Source of the DNA: Seiridium cupressi
Lineage: Eukaryota; Ascomycota; Sordariomycetes; Amphisphaeriales; Sporocadaceae
Direction: 5' to 3'
Length of the DNA stretch: 64,000 nt
Assembly (NCBI GenBank): GCA_036674765.1
Contig: JARVKI010000128.1
Location: 1 to 64,000, forward strand
In this document: positions 42,936-53,444 of the stretch, in pieces
Position numbering within the stretch: position 1 is the stretch's first letter
Layout of the letters: the number at the start of each line of letters is the position of its first letter
The notes under the pieces: generated by a model
The model's input: the letters and a program-made list of their open reading frames with translations, nothing else
Database searches by the model: none
What the model was told of the DNA's origin: nothing
Position numbers and translations under genes: made by a program

Positions 42936-45083
42936 ATGGCAATGTCTCATACTCTTGTTCGTGAGCAGCCCAGACCTCCGCGGGCTGAGTCCGGCTCACC
43001 AGAGCTCTTTGGAGTTGGAGGTGATGTGCCGACTATCAATGACCTCGAAAAATTCGAAAACCAACTACATAATAGTGCTCGCCCAAGAGCACAGCCACCA
43101 GTCAGACCGCAATATCACGGTCAAACGAGCATCCTGGGTGGAAAAAGCAGTAGAATAGGTTTGACCCAATCGCAAACAAGGCGAACAGTGGAATTGAAAT
43201 CAGAAGCTTTCTGGCATAGACTTCTCACACCTTTGCGGGGAACTGTGGAAGAATTGGAGATACGACGTCTTGCTGAATTCGACCAGGATGGGGAGAAGAG
43301 CTATAGGCAGTTTATGGCCTACTTGAGGGAAGCTACTGAAGACTTTGCAGACTCCAGAAACGATCCATTTTGCGAATTCCAGGGACGCAGACTTATCTAC
43401 ACCAAAGTCTGCCGGGTTCAAAACGGCTCAAATATCAACCAGCAGTATATCTGCATCAAAGGCTTCAAGAATGAAAGTGAGGTCCGACGCGCTCTTGCAC
43501 AACTTTCTCGCACGAGATTCAGAAAGCAGTATTGTCCGCCACTTCACATATGTTACGACCTACGACTGGAGGTCCTTGCGGCACGGCCGCATGCTTATGT
43601 AAAAAGATATCCCCCCAAGCACACATTGTGTGGACTTCTGGTCGAGATTGGAGGAGCCGAAAGTCATCGCGTCGTGACCATCGGCGGACTTTTGAGAAGT
43701 GGCACTAGTGGCACTTTATGGGCGGTCACATCGAGCCATTTACCAAATGACGAAGATGAATATGCCGATTCGAGCATTGCCTACGATGAAATACCGCAAG
43801 AGGACTACGACAATGTACCGCCTCTCGCGCCTCCAGTCATTATTTTATCCGACTCTAGTCGAAAGGAACATACCCGCATCCGAGATGATACGTATTCATC
43901 GCTGGTGTTACCACCCTTGACTTCACTGGGCGAAGTCTCTCTATCCGGAGACGAGTGGGCAGTCATCAAGCTCGATGATCAAAGCCTGCCATTGCCAAAC
44001 GGCTTTTCAGTCGACAATAAAACACTCTATGTGTCTGATATAGCACCAAACCCCGATGATAAGTCTGTCGTGGCACTTGGAGGGATCAGTGGGCCGATAA
44101 ACATGTGCCTCAAGCATCACGTGGTACCGCTACGGCTTCCAAGTGGTGCATGGGCCGATACATGGACAGCTGAGATTGTGGATAGCGGTAAGAACATGAA
44201 TTCCTTCCAAGTTCGCATCTAAACATGATATTTAGTTCCCACAAAGGGAGACTCGGGAGCCTGGGTCGTCGACCCTCAGACAGGCACCGTATACGGTCAT
44301 ATTATAGCAACAGATGGCGATGAGGTCTTCATTCTCCCGTTCAAGGACATCCTATGCCAATTGAGGTCTCAGAGTTCTTATGATGATATTATTCTCCCTG
44401 ATGCCTTCGAATGTCTAGCTAACAGCGCGCAAGCCTATTGGAAGATGGGTAACGTGAAAACAGCAAAGACGTTTGCTCGTGAAGCCGCTGGGCTTCATTT
44501 CTTGCAGCGATCCTCTCCATCTCATCATGCAAGAGCTCTTTCGGACCCTTGGGAGAACTCCATCGCTGATATCATAATGAGAACCGGTCCCGATCTGAGT
44601 CTAGCGTTTGACCAGGAGCCCTCGGAAGCGCAAGACGGTCAAGACCAGCGAACTTTGGGACACACGGTAGTCGAGCCGCAGTCGTGGCAGGAGCAGGATT
44701 TCAACGCTTTTGAAAACCGCGAATCTTTAATCCAGGATAAGCCAGCAGCTGAAGACACGAGCATGAAACCTCTTCGTGTTGGCGATAAACTCATTGACGA
44801 ACCAAATACTAGAGCGATACACACATCCATCGGCAAGGGTGCGACAGTCAGACTAGACGAATATCATGAATGGTTGGTATCCAGTATCCCTAAGAAGAAT
44901 GAAACTCGACTTGGCGAAAAACCAGAAGTCACCTCTAAACAGCATGCTGCTATGGCAAGACAAATGACCGAAATTCAGGGCGAACAGCCTTTCTATGCTG
45001 GTTATGTCCTTGCCGAAGAAGGAGCTACTAGAGCTATGGAAGGATCCAGCCACGAGGATGCACTTGGTGTTCTTGACGAATAA
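42936..45083 (+). CDS. Trypsin-like fold protein with TPR-like C-terminus, unknown function
   Basis: Exons are 42936-44187 and 44236-45083, with a 48-bp intron (GTAAGA...TTTAG) that falls just before the GDSG motif, giving 699 aa. An in-frame ATG at 42768 would add 56 low-complexity residues. Residues about 80-240 are helical and unrecognised. About 240-450 looks like a chymotrypsin-fold protease: GLLVEIGG and VTIGGL strands, H268 (TSSHL), D339 (GDEWAVIKLD) and S424 (KGDSGAW), followed by VYGHIIA. That is a complete His-Asp-Ser order. A TPR-like helix pair (ANSAQAYWKMGNVKTAKTFA) follows. Near residue 627 is a unit, LDEYHEWLVSSIPKK. It recurs at the end of the ORF as LDE-stop-HQWLISSVPKK, so the TAA at 45081-45083 sits where copy one has Tyr. 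Such protease domains are often effector modules in fungal multi-domain proteins. Function is unknown. Confidence 0.78.
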
Positions 45084-45701
45084 CATCAATGGCTAATCTC
45101 AAGCGTCCCTAAGAAATCCGCAGGCGAAGACTTGTTGTCGTTTGAGAAGATCGCACCCTCCCTTGAGGCACAAAAACAATTTGCTTGTCCTTTTTACAAA
45201 AGATCGCCAATTCGTTTTCGTAATTGCAAGGAAAATAGATTTAATAGTATTGGCGACTTGAAGCAACACCTCAGAAGACAGCACCAATACCGCCCACAAT
45301 GCCCTAAGTGCGGAAAGGTATTTCCAGATGGCCGACAAGCAAGTACAATCGATTTTGCTGCTGACTGGGATACTCTACAAGAGCGTCACAGATCGCAAGG
45401 ATGCAAGCCCGGCACAACCACGAATCTCGATGGATTGAACCAGATGCAAACAGCCACATGCAGGGAGTGCGCGAGGGGTTCAGATGTGCACCAGTGGACC
45501 CATTTGTATCAGTCAATTTTCCCGGATGTCGCTACGGAACACCTGCCATCGCCTTTTGTGGGTGAGGTTCCACCGTAGTTTAAAATCGAGAATTATATCA
45601 CCCATGAAACTTATACAACGTCTAAGCAGCAGTTGGAATCTAAAGGATACACAGGCGAGCCTTTACAACACATGTTAGGAGCGATGCGAGATGTTTACTA
45701 A
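45084..45701 (+). pseudogene. In-frame C2H2-type tail stranded behind stop codons
   Basis: The same frame as the preceding gene continues directly after its TAA. It gives HQWLISSVPKK, then a fungal zinc-finger-like block: FACPFYKR..., C-X-NSIGDLKQHLRRQH and CPKCGKVF, then ERHRSQGC. This pattern is common at the C-terminus of ascomycete proteins. A second in-frame stop (TAG, 45576-45578) interrupts the segment, and the frame then stays open to TAA at 45699-45701. The simplest reading is that the neighbouring gene once encoded a protein some 200 residues longer and has been truncated by two nonsense changes. Readthrough or sequencing error cannot be excluded. As an independent gene it has no convincing start. 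Confidence 0.75.
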
Positions 45702-46406
45702 AAGCTCCTACAGGATTTTCCAGCAGATGCTAGCGTATGATAATCGTTCGAGATCGGGTTAAATGAATATGTTACGTTAACCATTGTATCGAAGAATATT
45801 CTAGCATTCAAGGAAAATTGCTATAATGCCTGCTTTTTCAATCTCAGTACAGCTAGCAATAGCGCATGCTATTCTCACGCACCCATCATGTTCCCGATCA
45901 TCAATGCAATCAGTCTGCGTCCGAGGCTAGTTGCATTGCATTTTTCAACGGCAGTGGGCTTGGAAACAGTAGGCTTAGTAAAGTGGAAGTTATCAACATT
46001 TCACGGGGGTGCTTAGGATTCCATAATATTCAACGCCAGCGAGAGCGTTTAGGCGACCGAAAAGATCATCGCAGGCCTCGGCGCGATGATGTATGTTGCT
46101 ATCAGTGCCATGGAGGTATTGGCGTAGTCGTCACAGACACGAGTGATATGTGCGGTGCACTGGAAGTTAAAAGCCAACTAGTAAACCACGGTAATGCTCT
46201 GGTATGACTAGGTCAGTGAGCGTGACGGCTCGAGGCTCGAGCCTTTTGCCCTTGATCGAAATCGTTGATATTATTGAGGTCCATTAGACCTAAAGTCTGT
46301 CGACAAGCTGCGAATTAAGACCTATCAAAACATTGGAGAGAACCAATCTCAAGAAATACACCAAGTCCTGCTACCAGGACTACGCTAATGGATGTGCTTG
46401 CTTCTG
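45702..46406. other. Intergenic, no gene seen
   Basis: Convergent 3' flanks, AT-rich. One plus-strand frame near 45866-46207 has no domain. Confidence 0.5.
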
Positions 46407-48538
46407 TCAGAATAAACGCGCTGCTGGATTGACGGGTGTTGAAGGGGACACGAGGTCTGCATCTCCTCTCTCATCCTGCCATCCTGTAGTGCCTAGTGTA
46501 GATACGAAAGGCGAAGGGGGGCTTTCGTCGCCTTCTCTTTCATCGCGCCATGGTAGAGTGCCCACCGTCGAAACCTGATCCGTCTCTGTTCTTCCTGCTT
46601 CGCTCCCCGCCAATTCATAGTATACAGGGGTTTCGCTTCGTGGTTGCATCGATTCACCGTGAAGCTGGTAAATTTGTTGGGAGGTGCCATCCATCTCCAC
46701 ATTTGGTCTTACATGTGTATCTTCGCCGTCCAATTCTGAACCATGCGCGCCAGAAGCCTTCTCGCTAGCAAAATTTACAGGAGAGTCTGTTGTTGATTTG
46801 GACGCCGAGTTATGTACTGGACCCGTGAGCACCGATTCGTCAGGTTCTGGCTCGGACGCTGCGTAGGCCCTCTTCTTTCGTCGACGGAGAATAACGAAGA
46901 CAACAGCCGCAATAAGGAGAGCTAGCAAGACACATCCAATCACAATTCCTGCTATAGAACCCCCGCCTAGAGATGTACCATTTGAAGTTGAGGTGCACCC
47001 GCTGGTCGAGGAGCAGTCGGATTCAGAGTCTTTTGATGTGATAGTGACAATGTTTTCTTCGGCACCTTGAAGCCAGGCGCACGCCGAGACATTAAAGACG
47101 CCGCGCTCGTAGTCGGCGGTGAGATAACTGCAACGGGAGTTATTAGTCCATTCAATCCAGATTTGTTTTAACAGTTGACCGCCCTTACGCTTCTTGTAGG
47201 AATGTCCGGCCTAGTGTATACTGGGTTGCGTTGGCCGCTCGTTTCAGCGGAAAGTAATAGCTAGTATTGTCGACTAAAGGAGCCTCTGCCGTGAGGTCGA
47301 ACGCATCGTATGGGAGAACTATCCTCACGCTATCCCCCCCGGAGTTCACATCAGACAGCCGGAAAGACACCTCCGCGTCTGAATCGAGCAGTGTAGTGTG
47401 ATGCGTGTCATTTACCAAGTATAAGCCACTTGTGTTGTCGAGAGTCAACCCAAAGGCATCCTCGAAAGCGTCACACACATCATCTGGAAGCCAAAGGTAC
47501 GGATCTGTCGAATCTATGTAGATGTCGATGGGGTCGGAAAGGAGAGTGGCCGAGGTCGATCCGCTGTAGCTGATCGACTGGAGAGCAACAACCAAGTCTC
47601 TTGTAACATCGCCTGCCATCGTAAAGGACACCGAGTTCTCCGTGAAACGTGACATATCATATCCTGAGAAAATCAATTGGCCATAGACTTCCTTGAGGCC
47701 TGTGGCAAATGGGGCACGGATCAGCGAATGAAGACAACATAACTTTCTACCAGTGATCTTACGGTATTGGGCGCCGGCTGTATAACTCCAGCTCAAACTT
47801 GGAATAATGCCTTGACTTTTGAGGGCGGTGAGAAACGACGGCGAGGAGTAATTTCCAAGTGAGGTGAAGTTCACTGGTTGGCTATTAAGCCCAAAGATTC
47901 CTCTATAAGCGATATCAAGTCAGTGATAGGTCACCGACCGTAAAGGCGGGAACGGCATACAGATAAAAGGGCTCAGCTGTCGCGATGCCGGCGACGGTCT
48001 GATTGTCGAGACTAGGTCCAAGAAGACCTATACCTAGATGATCTAGAGCGAAATCTGCCGCTTGGTAGTATCCAAGATTGGCCTCAAGGCCAACTCCATT
48101 CTCGTTGATCCCGAATGTACCCACGTCACTCCAGCTCGTGGAGTCATTTGGATTGAACAGATTGCCCCGAGAGACTGCGCAATCTGATGGTACGGTTGTA
48201 AAAACAGAAGTCGAGCAACCATATTCTGACAAGACAACCATTGACTCTGGAGAGGCCGTGGAGACGAGCACTCTCACATCCTGCTCCGGTGTTCCGACCC
48301 GAATATCGAAGCTACTCCATGGCCCATCGTTTCCTTCACTAGACAATGCGTTAGAAAGTAATAAATAGCCGACCAGAGGATACAGATTAAATTACAAATA
48401 TTCACTGGGTGAAATGACAACGGCTTCGAGAGTGGTGTTTGACTGAGAGCGCGTGGTCATAGTATTTTGATTGCCAAGTCCCCAACATTCCAATATCCAT
48501 GAAAACAGGCACACTGTGATTATTACGGCAGAATACAT
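46407..48538 (-). CDS. Transmembrane aspartic-protease-like (A1) surface protein, first Asp lost
   Basis: Five exons on minus: 48538-48396, 48338-47961, 47902-47763, 47699-47189 and 47127-46407. Introns are 57, 58, 63 and 61 bp with GT...AG ends and recognisable branch points (for example GACTAAT), giving 630 aa. A signal peptide (MYSAVIITVCLFSWIL) precedes an A1/pepsin fold: WSSFDIRVGTP, GVFGLN-type GIFGLN, LGRTFLQEAY. The first catalytic triplet DTG is replaced by STA (S74), while the second keeps Asp283 in IDSTDPYLWLP. Cys-rich and Ser/Thr-rich linkers lead to one transmembrane helix (about 449-471) followed by RRRKK and a 155-residue polar cytosolic tail. Many fungi have such A1 homologues with a long tail. 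Loss of one Asp argues for a non-proteolytic, sensor- or adhesin-like role at the plasma membrane. That role is inferred. Confidence 0.92.
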
Positions 48539-49284
48539 GTTGACGACTTGCGCATTCGCGAGGAACAATGTGCATCGACAAGCATCGGCTCAAAAGAAAC
48601 GAACCGGTGTTCGGCCAATACCAGCTGCAATTGGTATAACGATCAGCAGTGTCTTTCATTAGACATGATAAAAACACGAAGCAGAGGTTGAATGGCGTAG
48701 TTCAACGGTAACGTATCCACGCGCCAGGCTAAACATATAGTTGGCTAGGCCTATCCCATATCCTGTCTATTGCCGCGTCTGAAGCCACCAATATTACCGG
48801 TTACAAGCTTCGAGCATCTCAACGTCATAGCAGGTTTAACCCCTGGCCTAATCACACTCTAGGACCAATTGGGCCAGTGGGAAACCCACTTACAGGGCCT
48901 CCTGTGGGCACAACAACCAAGTTGACAGGCACCATTGACCCATGCGATGACTTGGCTCCAGTGGGGCCTGTCCAATCACGGAGCTATACTAGATAGAACG
49001 TTAGGTTGTTGTCTGTCTTTTCCCCTTCTCGGTCGCCCAACCGGAGCAATATGCTGGACATGACAGCATCAACACGTACACACGAACAGGGGCTCGCGCA
49101 GCCGGAGGCTGGAATACCCGTTGGACAGCCGTTGCCATGGCCTGTCAGAGTAGCTTCGATAAAACCGCAAGCCGTCTGCGCTTCCGTCGTTGAGTCGCTT
49201 GTCGCTCAACCCAACTCTCGTTGTCGCATATTTTGTGTTTCGCTCGTTCAAACCAAAGTTGTTGTCGTTGGAAGAATTGCGGTC
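48539..49284. other. Divergent promoter region, no gene seen
   Basis: Lies between the A1-like surface gene and the GPI protein gene. A plus-strand frame open from 49006 continues into the GPI-protein signal exon but shows no family features. The ATG at 49285 opens a proper signal peptide. Confidence 0.5.
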
Positions 49285-51054
49285 ATGTTGTCCACTCCTA
49301 GACTATGGGCGCCAATGGGTGTGCTGATCCTTGGTGTGAAAGAGGCGTATGGTAGTGGTATGTGGTCAGCTAGTTTGAACATATCCGTGGCAAAGCAACT
49401 GATGTACGATAGCCATTCACTATAATGCTCCATACTGCAACACGTCAAGCACAATCAGTACTGTTGCGAGCATTCCGCCTTCATATGTTCCTTCGCCGGC
49501 GACATCTGTCAAGCCACACAACAGCTCAAGCATTAGTGTCGTTACCACTACTGTACCAACAACCATCGTTTCGTACACAGCGTCCACACCTCACTATAGT
49601 AATGCCACAATCAGCACCACGACTACTAGGGTGATATCGTACACCACGGCAGCCGTGACAACTAATTCAGTTACTACGTCCGTCACTGTTCCCACCACGA
49701 CTACTAGCGTGATATCGTATACCACGACAGCTGTGACAACTGATTCAGTCACTACGTCCGTCACCGTTCCCACCACGACTACTGTGCCGACGACGATTAC
49801 TTCATTTGCAACATATACCATCACTCCTACGCCCACCAGCTCAGTTTATGTGGAATGTCCCACCACATGCAGCATGTAGGATTCCCTTCTCGCAAGCACC
49901 TCAATGGAGCATGCATGGCTAACACAGATCTGAAGCTCTGCTGGGACCGTGAACCTGTTTTTCTGGCCCACTAACAACGACTATTCCTACCCCTCCACCT
50001 ATGTCGACACGGCGCTTGATTATACCTTGTATGTGTATTTTGTCTTGGCCGTTATTCTCATCTGGGATAACTTCATTCGCTAACCTGTCCAAACAGTACG
50101 TCGCCGTCTGTGTACATGGTTATCAACTCCATATTCGGCTATAACTCTCTCGGTCTCGCGGGTCCCTCTGCCACCAATGCAATCTTTGCCCTTGACCTGG
50201 ACGAAGTTTCCACAATCGTCCCAGGCGTGTCGGCAACACGTCAACTAACTCTGAATGACCTCGGCACCGATTGCCCACAGTCGGCAGAACCCTCGGCGAT
50301 TCTTACGATGACTGATGCACACTGCGATCCAACTCTGGTAGCTCCAGATGTTGTCAAGTCCTGGGCCTCCCCGTGCAATGCATGCGGCAGGTTTGGCCTC
50401 TTCGATCCCCCGTACGCCATTCCCACCATTCCCGGAGGCCTTTTAGGGACGACGACAACTGCAGTCGAATCTACTACCACTGAGGCAACTACAGCTGCAA
50501 CATCAGCGGCGACGGGAGCCACAGCCACTGCCACAGCCACTGCCACTGCTACCCCGACCACTACGGCCACAACAACTACGCCTGTTGTGGCGAGTACACC
50601 GACCACAGCCGCTCAGTCCACGGCGGCCGGGACGACGGGAGTGATGTCGCTTGGACCCTCCGGTATTGTGGTTGTATATTACTACAGCGGAACCGCGGTG
50701 ACCACAACCGTCCCGGCCACCGGTTCCACGGCGGTGTTCGATGGCCAGACTATTACATCGGGTGGCGCAGCTGTGACGCTGACCAGCGTGGTCATCGACG
50801 TGTCGTCCGTCGCCACTACAGCTTCGAGCTCCGATGCTTCGGCCACCACATCTGCCTTATCGTCGCCAACCCCTACAGCTTCGAGCTCCGATTCTTCAGC
50901 CACCAAATCTGCCATCACATCTGCCACCACATCTGCCACATCGTCGTCAACCCCGACAGCATCTGCGGTGGTAACAGCTGCAGCACAGAGGACGACGGTA
51001 GGGCTTGCGGCATTGGCGTTAAGCTTGCTGGCTACGACATTCTTGCTGTACTAA
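49285..51054 (+). CDS. Ser/Thr-rich GPI-anchored cell-wall protein
   Basis: Exons are 49285-49357, 49413-49875, 49936-50028 and 50097-51054. Introns are 55, 60 and 68 bp and the total is an exact multiple of three, giving 528 aa. The acceptor of the second intron (GAAG, 49935) is less certain, because an upstream CAG exists that would lead to a stop. A signal peptide (MLSTPRLWAPMGVLILG) is followed by a Thr/Ser-rich stalk with two 26-aa repeats. Next comes a Cys-containing globular part (about residues 190-310, with WPTNNDYSYPSTYVDTALDY and FALDLDEVST), a long Ala/Thr/Ser tract, and a C-terminal hydrophobic tail (LAALALSLLATTFLLY) typical of GPI addition. It is probably heavily O-mannosylated and linked to cell-wall glucan. 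I do not recognise the globular domain. Confidence 0.88.
49634..49789 (+). repeat. Two 78-bp tandem repeats in the GPI protein gene
   Basis: Units 49634-49711 and 49712-49789 are head to tail, differing at a few third positions. Each encodes 26 residues beginning ISYTT and containing VTTSVTVPTTTT. The repeat is in frame, so copy number can vary without breaking the protein. Confidence 0.9.
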
Positions 51055-51521
51055 GATTACGATTATGAATTAGAAGATACCTTTAATGATTAATATTGTT
51101 GGGGGGTGAGGCATTCATGGAAAACAAGGGCTTCACAATATCCCACCGAATACAAATCAAGGATATGGCGTTGGGTAATACACGAACTTCAACGAGAGTA
51201 GATACCACGTGGCATTTGATTATAGTACAATAATATAAAATACTTGAGTCTGAAGTACGCGCATCCTGATAGAGTGATAAGGCGCTATGCCGCAACTGCT
51301 ATTTATTAAAATCAAATCGTGAAAGTGGGAGCATCTCTGTTTGTCGCTTTTATTTTTATTTTTATTTTTATTTTATTTCTTTTCTTGGGGGCCCATTGGT
51401 TATAGCTCAGGTGAAACGCCTGCGCAAGCGTATAACTTATCCAGTTCGCGACCACAAGTTTTGATAAAACATCGTCTGTCGTCATTTGGAGGCCTAAGTT
51501 GACCCGTCTAAATTGACCACA
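51055..51521. other. Intergenic with a TTTTA microsatellite
   Basis: Convergent 3' flanks. 51348-51376 is a run of TTTTA/TTTTTA units, suitable as a polymorphic marker. No gene is seen. Confidence 0.6.
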
Positions 51522-51998
51522 CTATGTATTATATCCCATAAGTAAGGAATGTCCCTGTATCCAGTCTTGGCGGCCGAAGGCCGTTGCCTCTGCCTTATAG
51601 ATATCCCCAGCCTCTCGATACCATAGTTCTAGCACTTCTAGATTCTCACGCAACGACGCGTCTACTTGTTCCTGGTAACTTGAGGCCATATGTATAGCCC
51701 GTTCCAAGTACGCCCGAGCCAACTGATGCCGAGGGTGGCTGCTTGCCATTTGTCCGTCCCACCTGGCTCTATTGAACCTCGCGACCGCTACCGCTGCAGC
51801 TACTTTAAAGTAAATCCTGTCATCTCCAGAAGAGGCTGCCGGTCTGACATCCCGACAAAGCATTCCTGCATGCCAAGTGTGGACTGGTAAGATATCATGC
51901 CAATCTGCTTCTTCGACAGTGGTTTCTTGCCGCGAAAAAAAGATCCTTGCTCGGCCAAATTTGGATCGTTGATTTGCCTGCATCTTCAACGCGACCAT
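51522..51998 (-). CDS. Small hypothetical protein (158 aa)
   Basis: Single-exon frame on minus from ATG 51998 with no recognised family. The sequence is soluble and predicted helical, with an Ala-rich segment (VAAAVAVARFNRARWDG) and a long amphipathic stretch (LARAYLERAIHMASSYQEQVDASLRENLEVLELWYREAG) reminiscent of helical repeats. Composition looks protein-like, but there is no signal peptide or cofactor motif. It may be the last exon of a longer gene, since the flank 51999-52320 keeps a frame open in part. It is kept as a candidate only. Confidence 0.4.
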   Translation of the reverse strand: MVALKMQANQRSKFGRARIFFSRQETTVEEADWHDILPVHTWHAGMLCRDVRPAASSGDDRIYFKVAAAVAVARFNRARWDGQMASSHPRHQLARAYLERAIHMASSYQEQVDASLRENLEVLELWYREAGDIYKAEATAFGRQDWIQGHSLLMGYNT

Positions 51999-52364
51999 TG
52001 AAAGTCTCCCAAGAAGTGACTCGTTAAGGTTTTGAGCGGAATGGAAACATCTTTGTTTACCAAATGCGAATCCATCCGGACGCCCACTGGGAACGATACT
52101 TTCGATTTAGGCATTTCCCGGTTTACCGTGCTACTAAAGATAATTCTAATACATGCTGGACAAGAGGCTCTTTGTATGTCGACATATAAGACTGAGGAAG
52201 TGACTTGGCTTGTTTATTTATTTTCCACATGGAGGACAGCCGTTTACTGACCACAAACCATAGCATTATCTTACGGCACGCTCGTATATCAGACCATACC
52301 TTGGAAGGCGTATATCCAAGCACAACAGTTCGTTGATTTTTATTATCAGTACGTAGACGATCGA
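51999..52364. other. Intergenic between hypothetical gene and alcohol dehydrogenase
   Basis: AT-rich 366 bp with no domain-bearing frame. It is the 3' flank of the dehydrogenase gene and the 5' flank of the small hypothetical. Confidence 0.5.
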
Positions 52365-53444
52365 CTATAAAACTAGGACACCTCGAAATCTGACATTACC
52401 CGAGGTACAATGATCCATGGCCTTCTGAGCGTCGTTGAGGGAGAACTTCTCAATCATGCACTTGACGCCATGATCCCTGGCGAACTGCAGAGTATCCTCT
52501 GAATCCAGCGCCGCCCCGCTGGGCCATCCATGAACCGATAGCCCTTTTGTTACCATGGCGGTCGAGTCAACCTCGATGCCGCCAACCGGCGCCAGCACAA
52601 GCAGCTTGCCCCCCGCTTGCAGCCCGCCTAGCAGAGGAGAGATGGCCTTGGGATTTGGCGCCGTCGCGACGATGATGGCAGCACCACCCAGGGCTTGAAG
52701 CTTTCCAACTGCGTCTTCCTTGCTTGTGTCGATATACTCGTGTGCTCCGAGCTGCTGGGCGAATGCCTGCTTGTGCTCCCCGCTGCTTATAGCCGCGACA
52801 CGATAGCCCATGTGACGGGCAAACTGGATGGCGAGATGACCGAGTCCACCGATACCTTGAATTGCCACAAGACTGCCCTGCTCGACGTGCAACTTGCGAA
52901 TTGAGTTGAAGACGGTGACCCCAGCGCACAAGAGTGGCGCTGACTCGGCTGGGTCAAGGTCTTTCGGGATACGAACTCCAGCTTCTTCCCTCAAAATGGT
53001 ATACTCGGCATATCCTCCATCGCGGGTGACACCATTGATATCGCTTTTGTCACACATTTGGTACTGGCCGCGGACGCATTGCCGACAAGTGCCATCGTGT
53101 CCACCGTGCCAAGGACCACCAATGCGATCACCAACGGAGAATCTCGTTACGTCCTTGCCGAGGCTCACAACATCTCCAACAATTTCGTGGCCTGGAATCA
53201 CGGTATTAGTGACATGATGAGGGGGCAATGCAGCGGGTTAGAACGTACCTGGAACGCGTGGGAAGACGTCTCCGAGGTGGCCTTGTTGCTCAGCGCTGTC
53301 GGTATGGCAGACACCGCACGCCAGGACCTTGACAAAGATCTCTCTTGGACCAGGCTGCTTGATATCCAAGTCCTTGAAAACCAGTGGAGCACCTGCAGTC
53401 TCAATGACAGCAGCCTTATAGGTCTGAGGGACTGCGTAAGACAT
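52365..53444 (-). CDS. Zinc-dependent alcohol dehydrogenase (MDR family)
   Basis: Exons on minus are 53444-53249 and 53191-52365, with a 57-bp intron (GTACGT...TTCCAG), giving 340 aa with ATG at 53444. Catalytic zinc ligands are C46 (GVCHTD) and H67-E68 (GHE). The structural zinc lobe has C101, C104 and C112 (TCRQC...QMC). The usual first Cys is replaced by His/Asp (GGHDGT), as in related fungal enzymes. The NAD(P) Rossmann loop is GIGGLGHLAIQ. It resembles the yeast Adh1-like/propanol-preferring group, is cytosolic, and oxidises primary alcohols or reduces aldehydes. The family is certain; substrate preference is inferred. Confidence 0.95.

Noticed and set aside
38434..45578. Non-standard genetic code or programmed stop readthrough, because TAA/TAG occur in frame in three places
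   Set aside because: The well-conserved genes end normally with TAA or TAG at family-typical lengths, and the internal stops fall on different residues (Tyr, Trp, unknown). Nonsense changes or base errors explain them.
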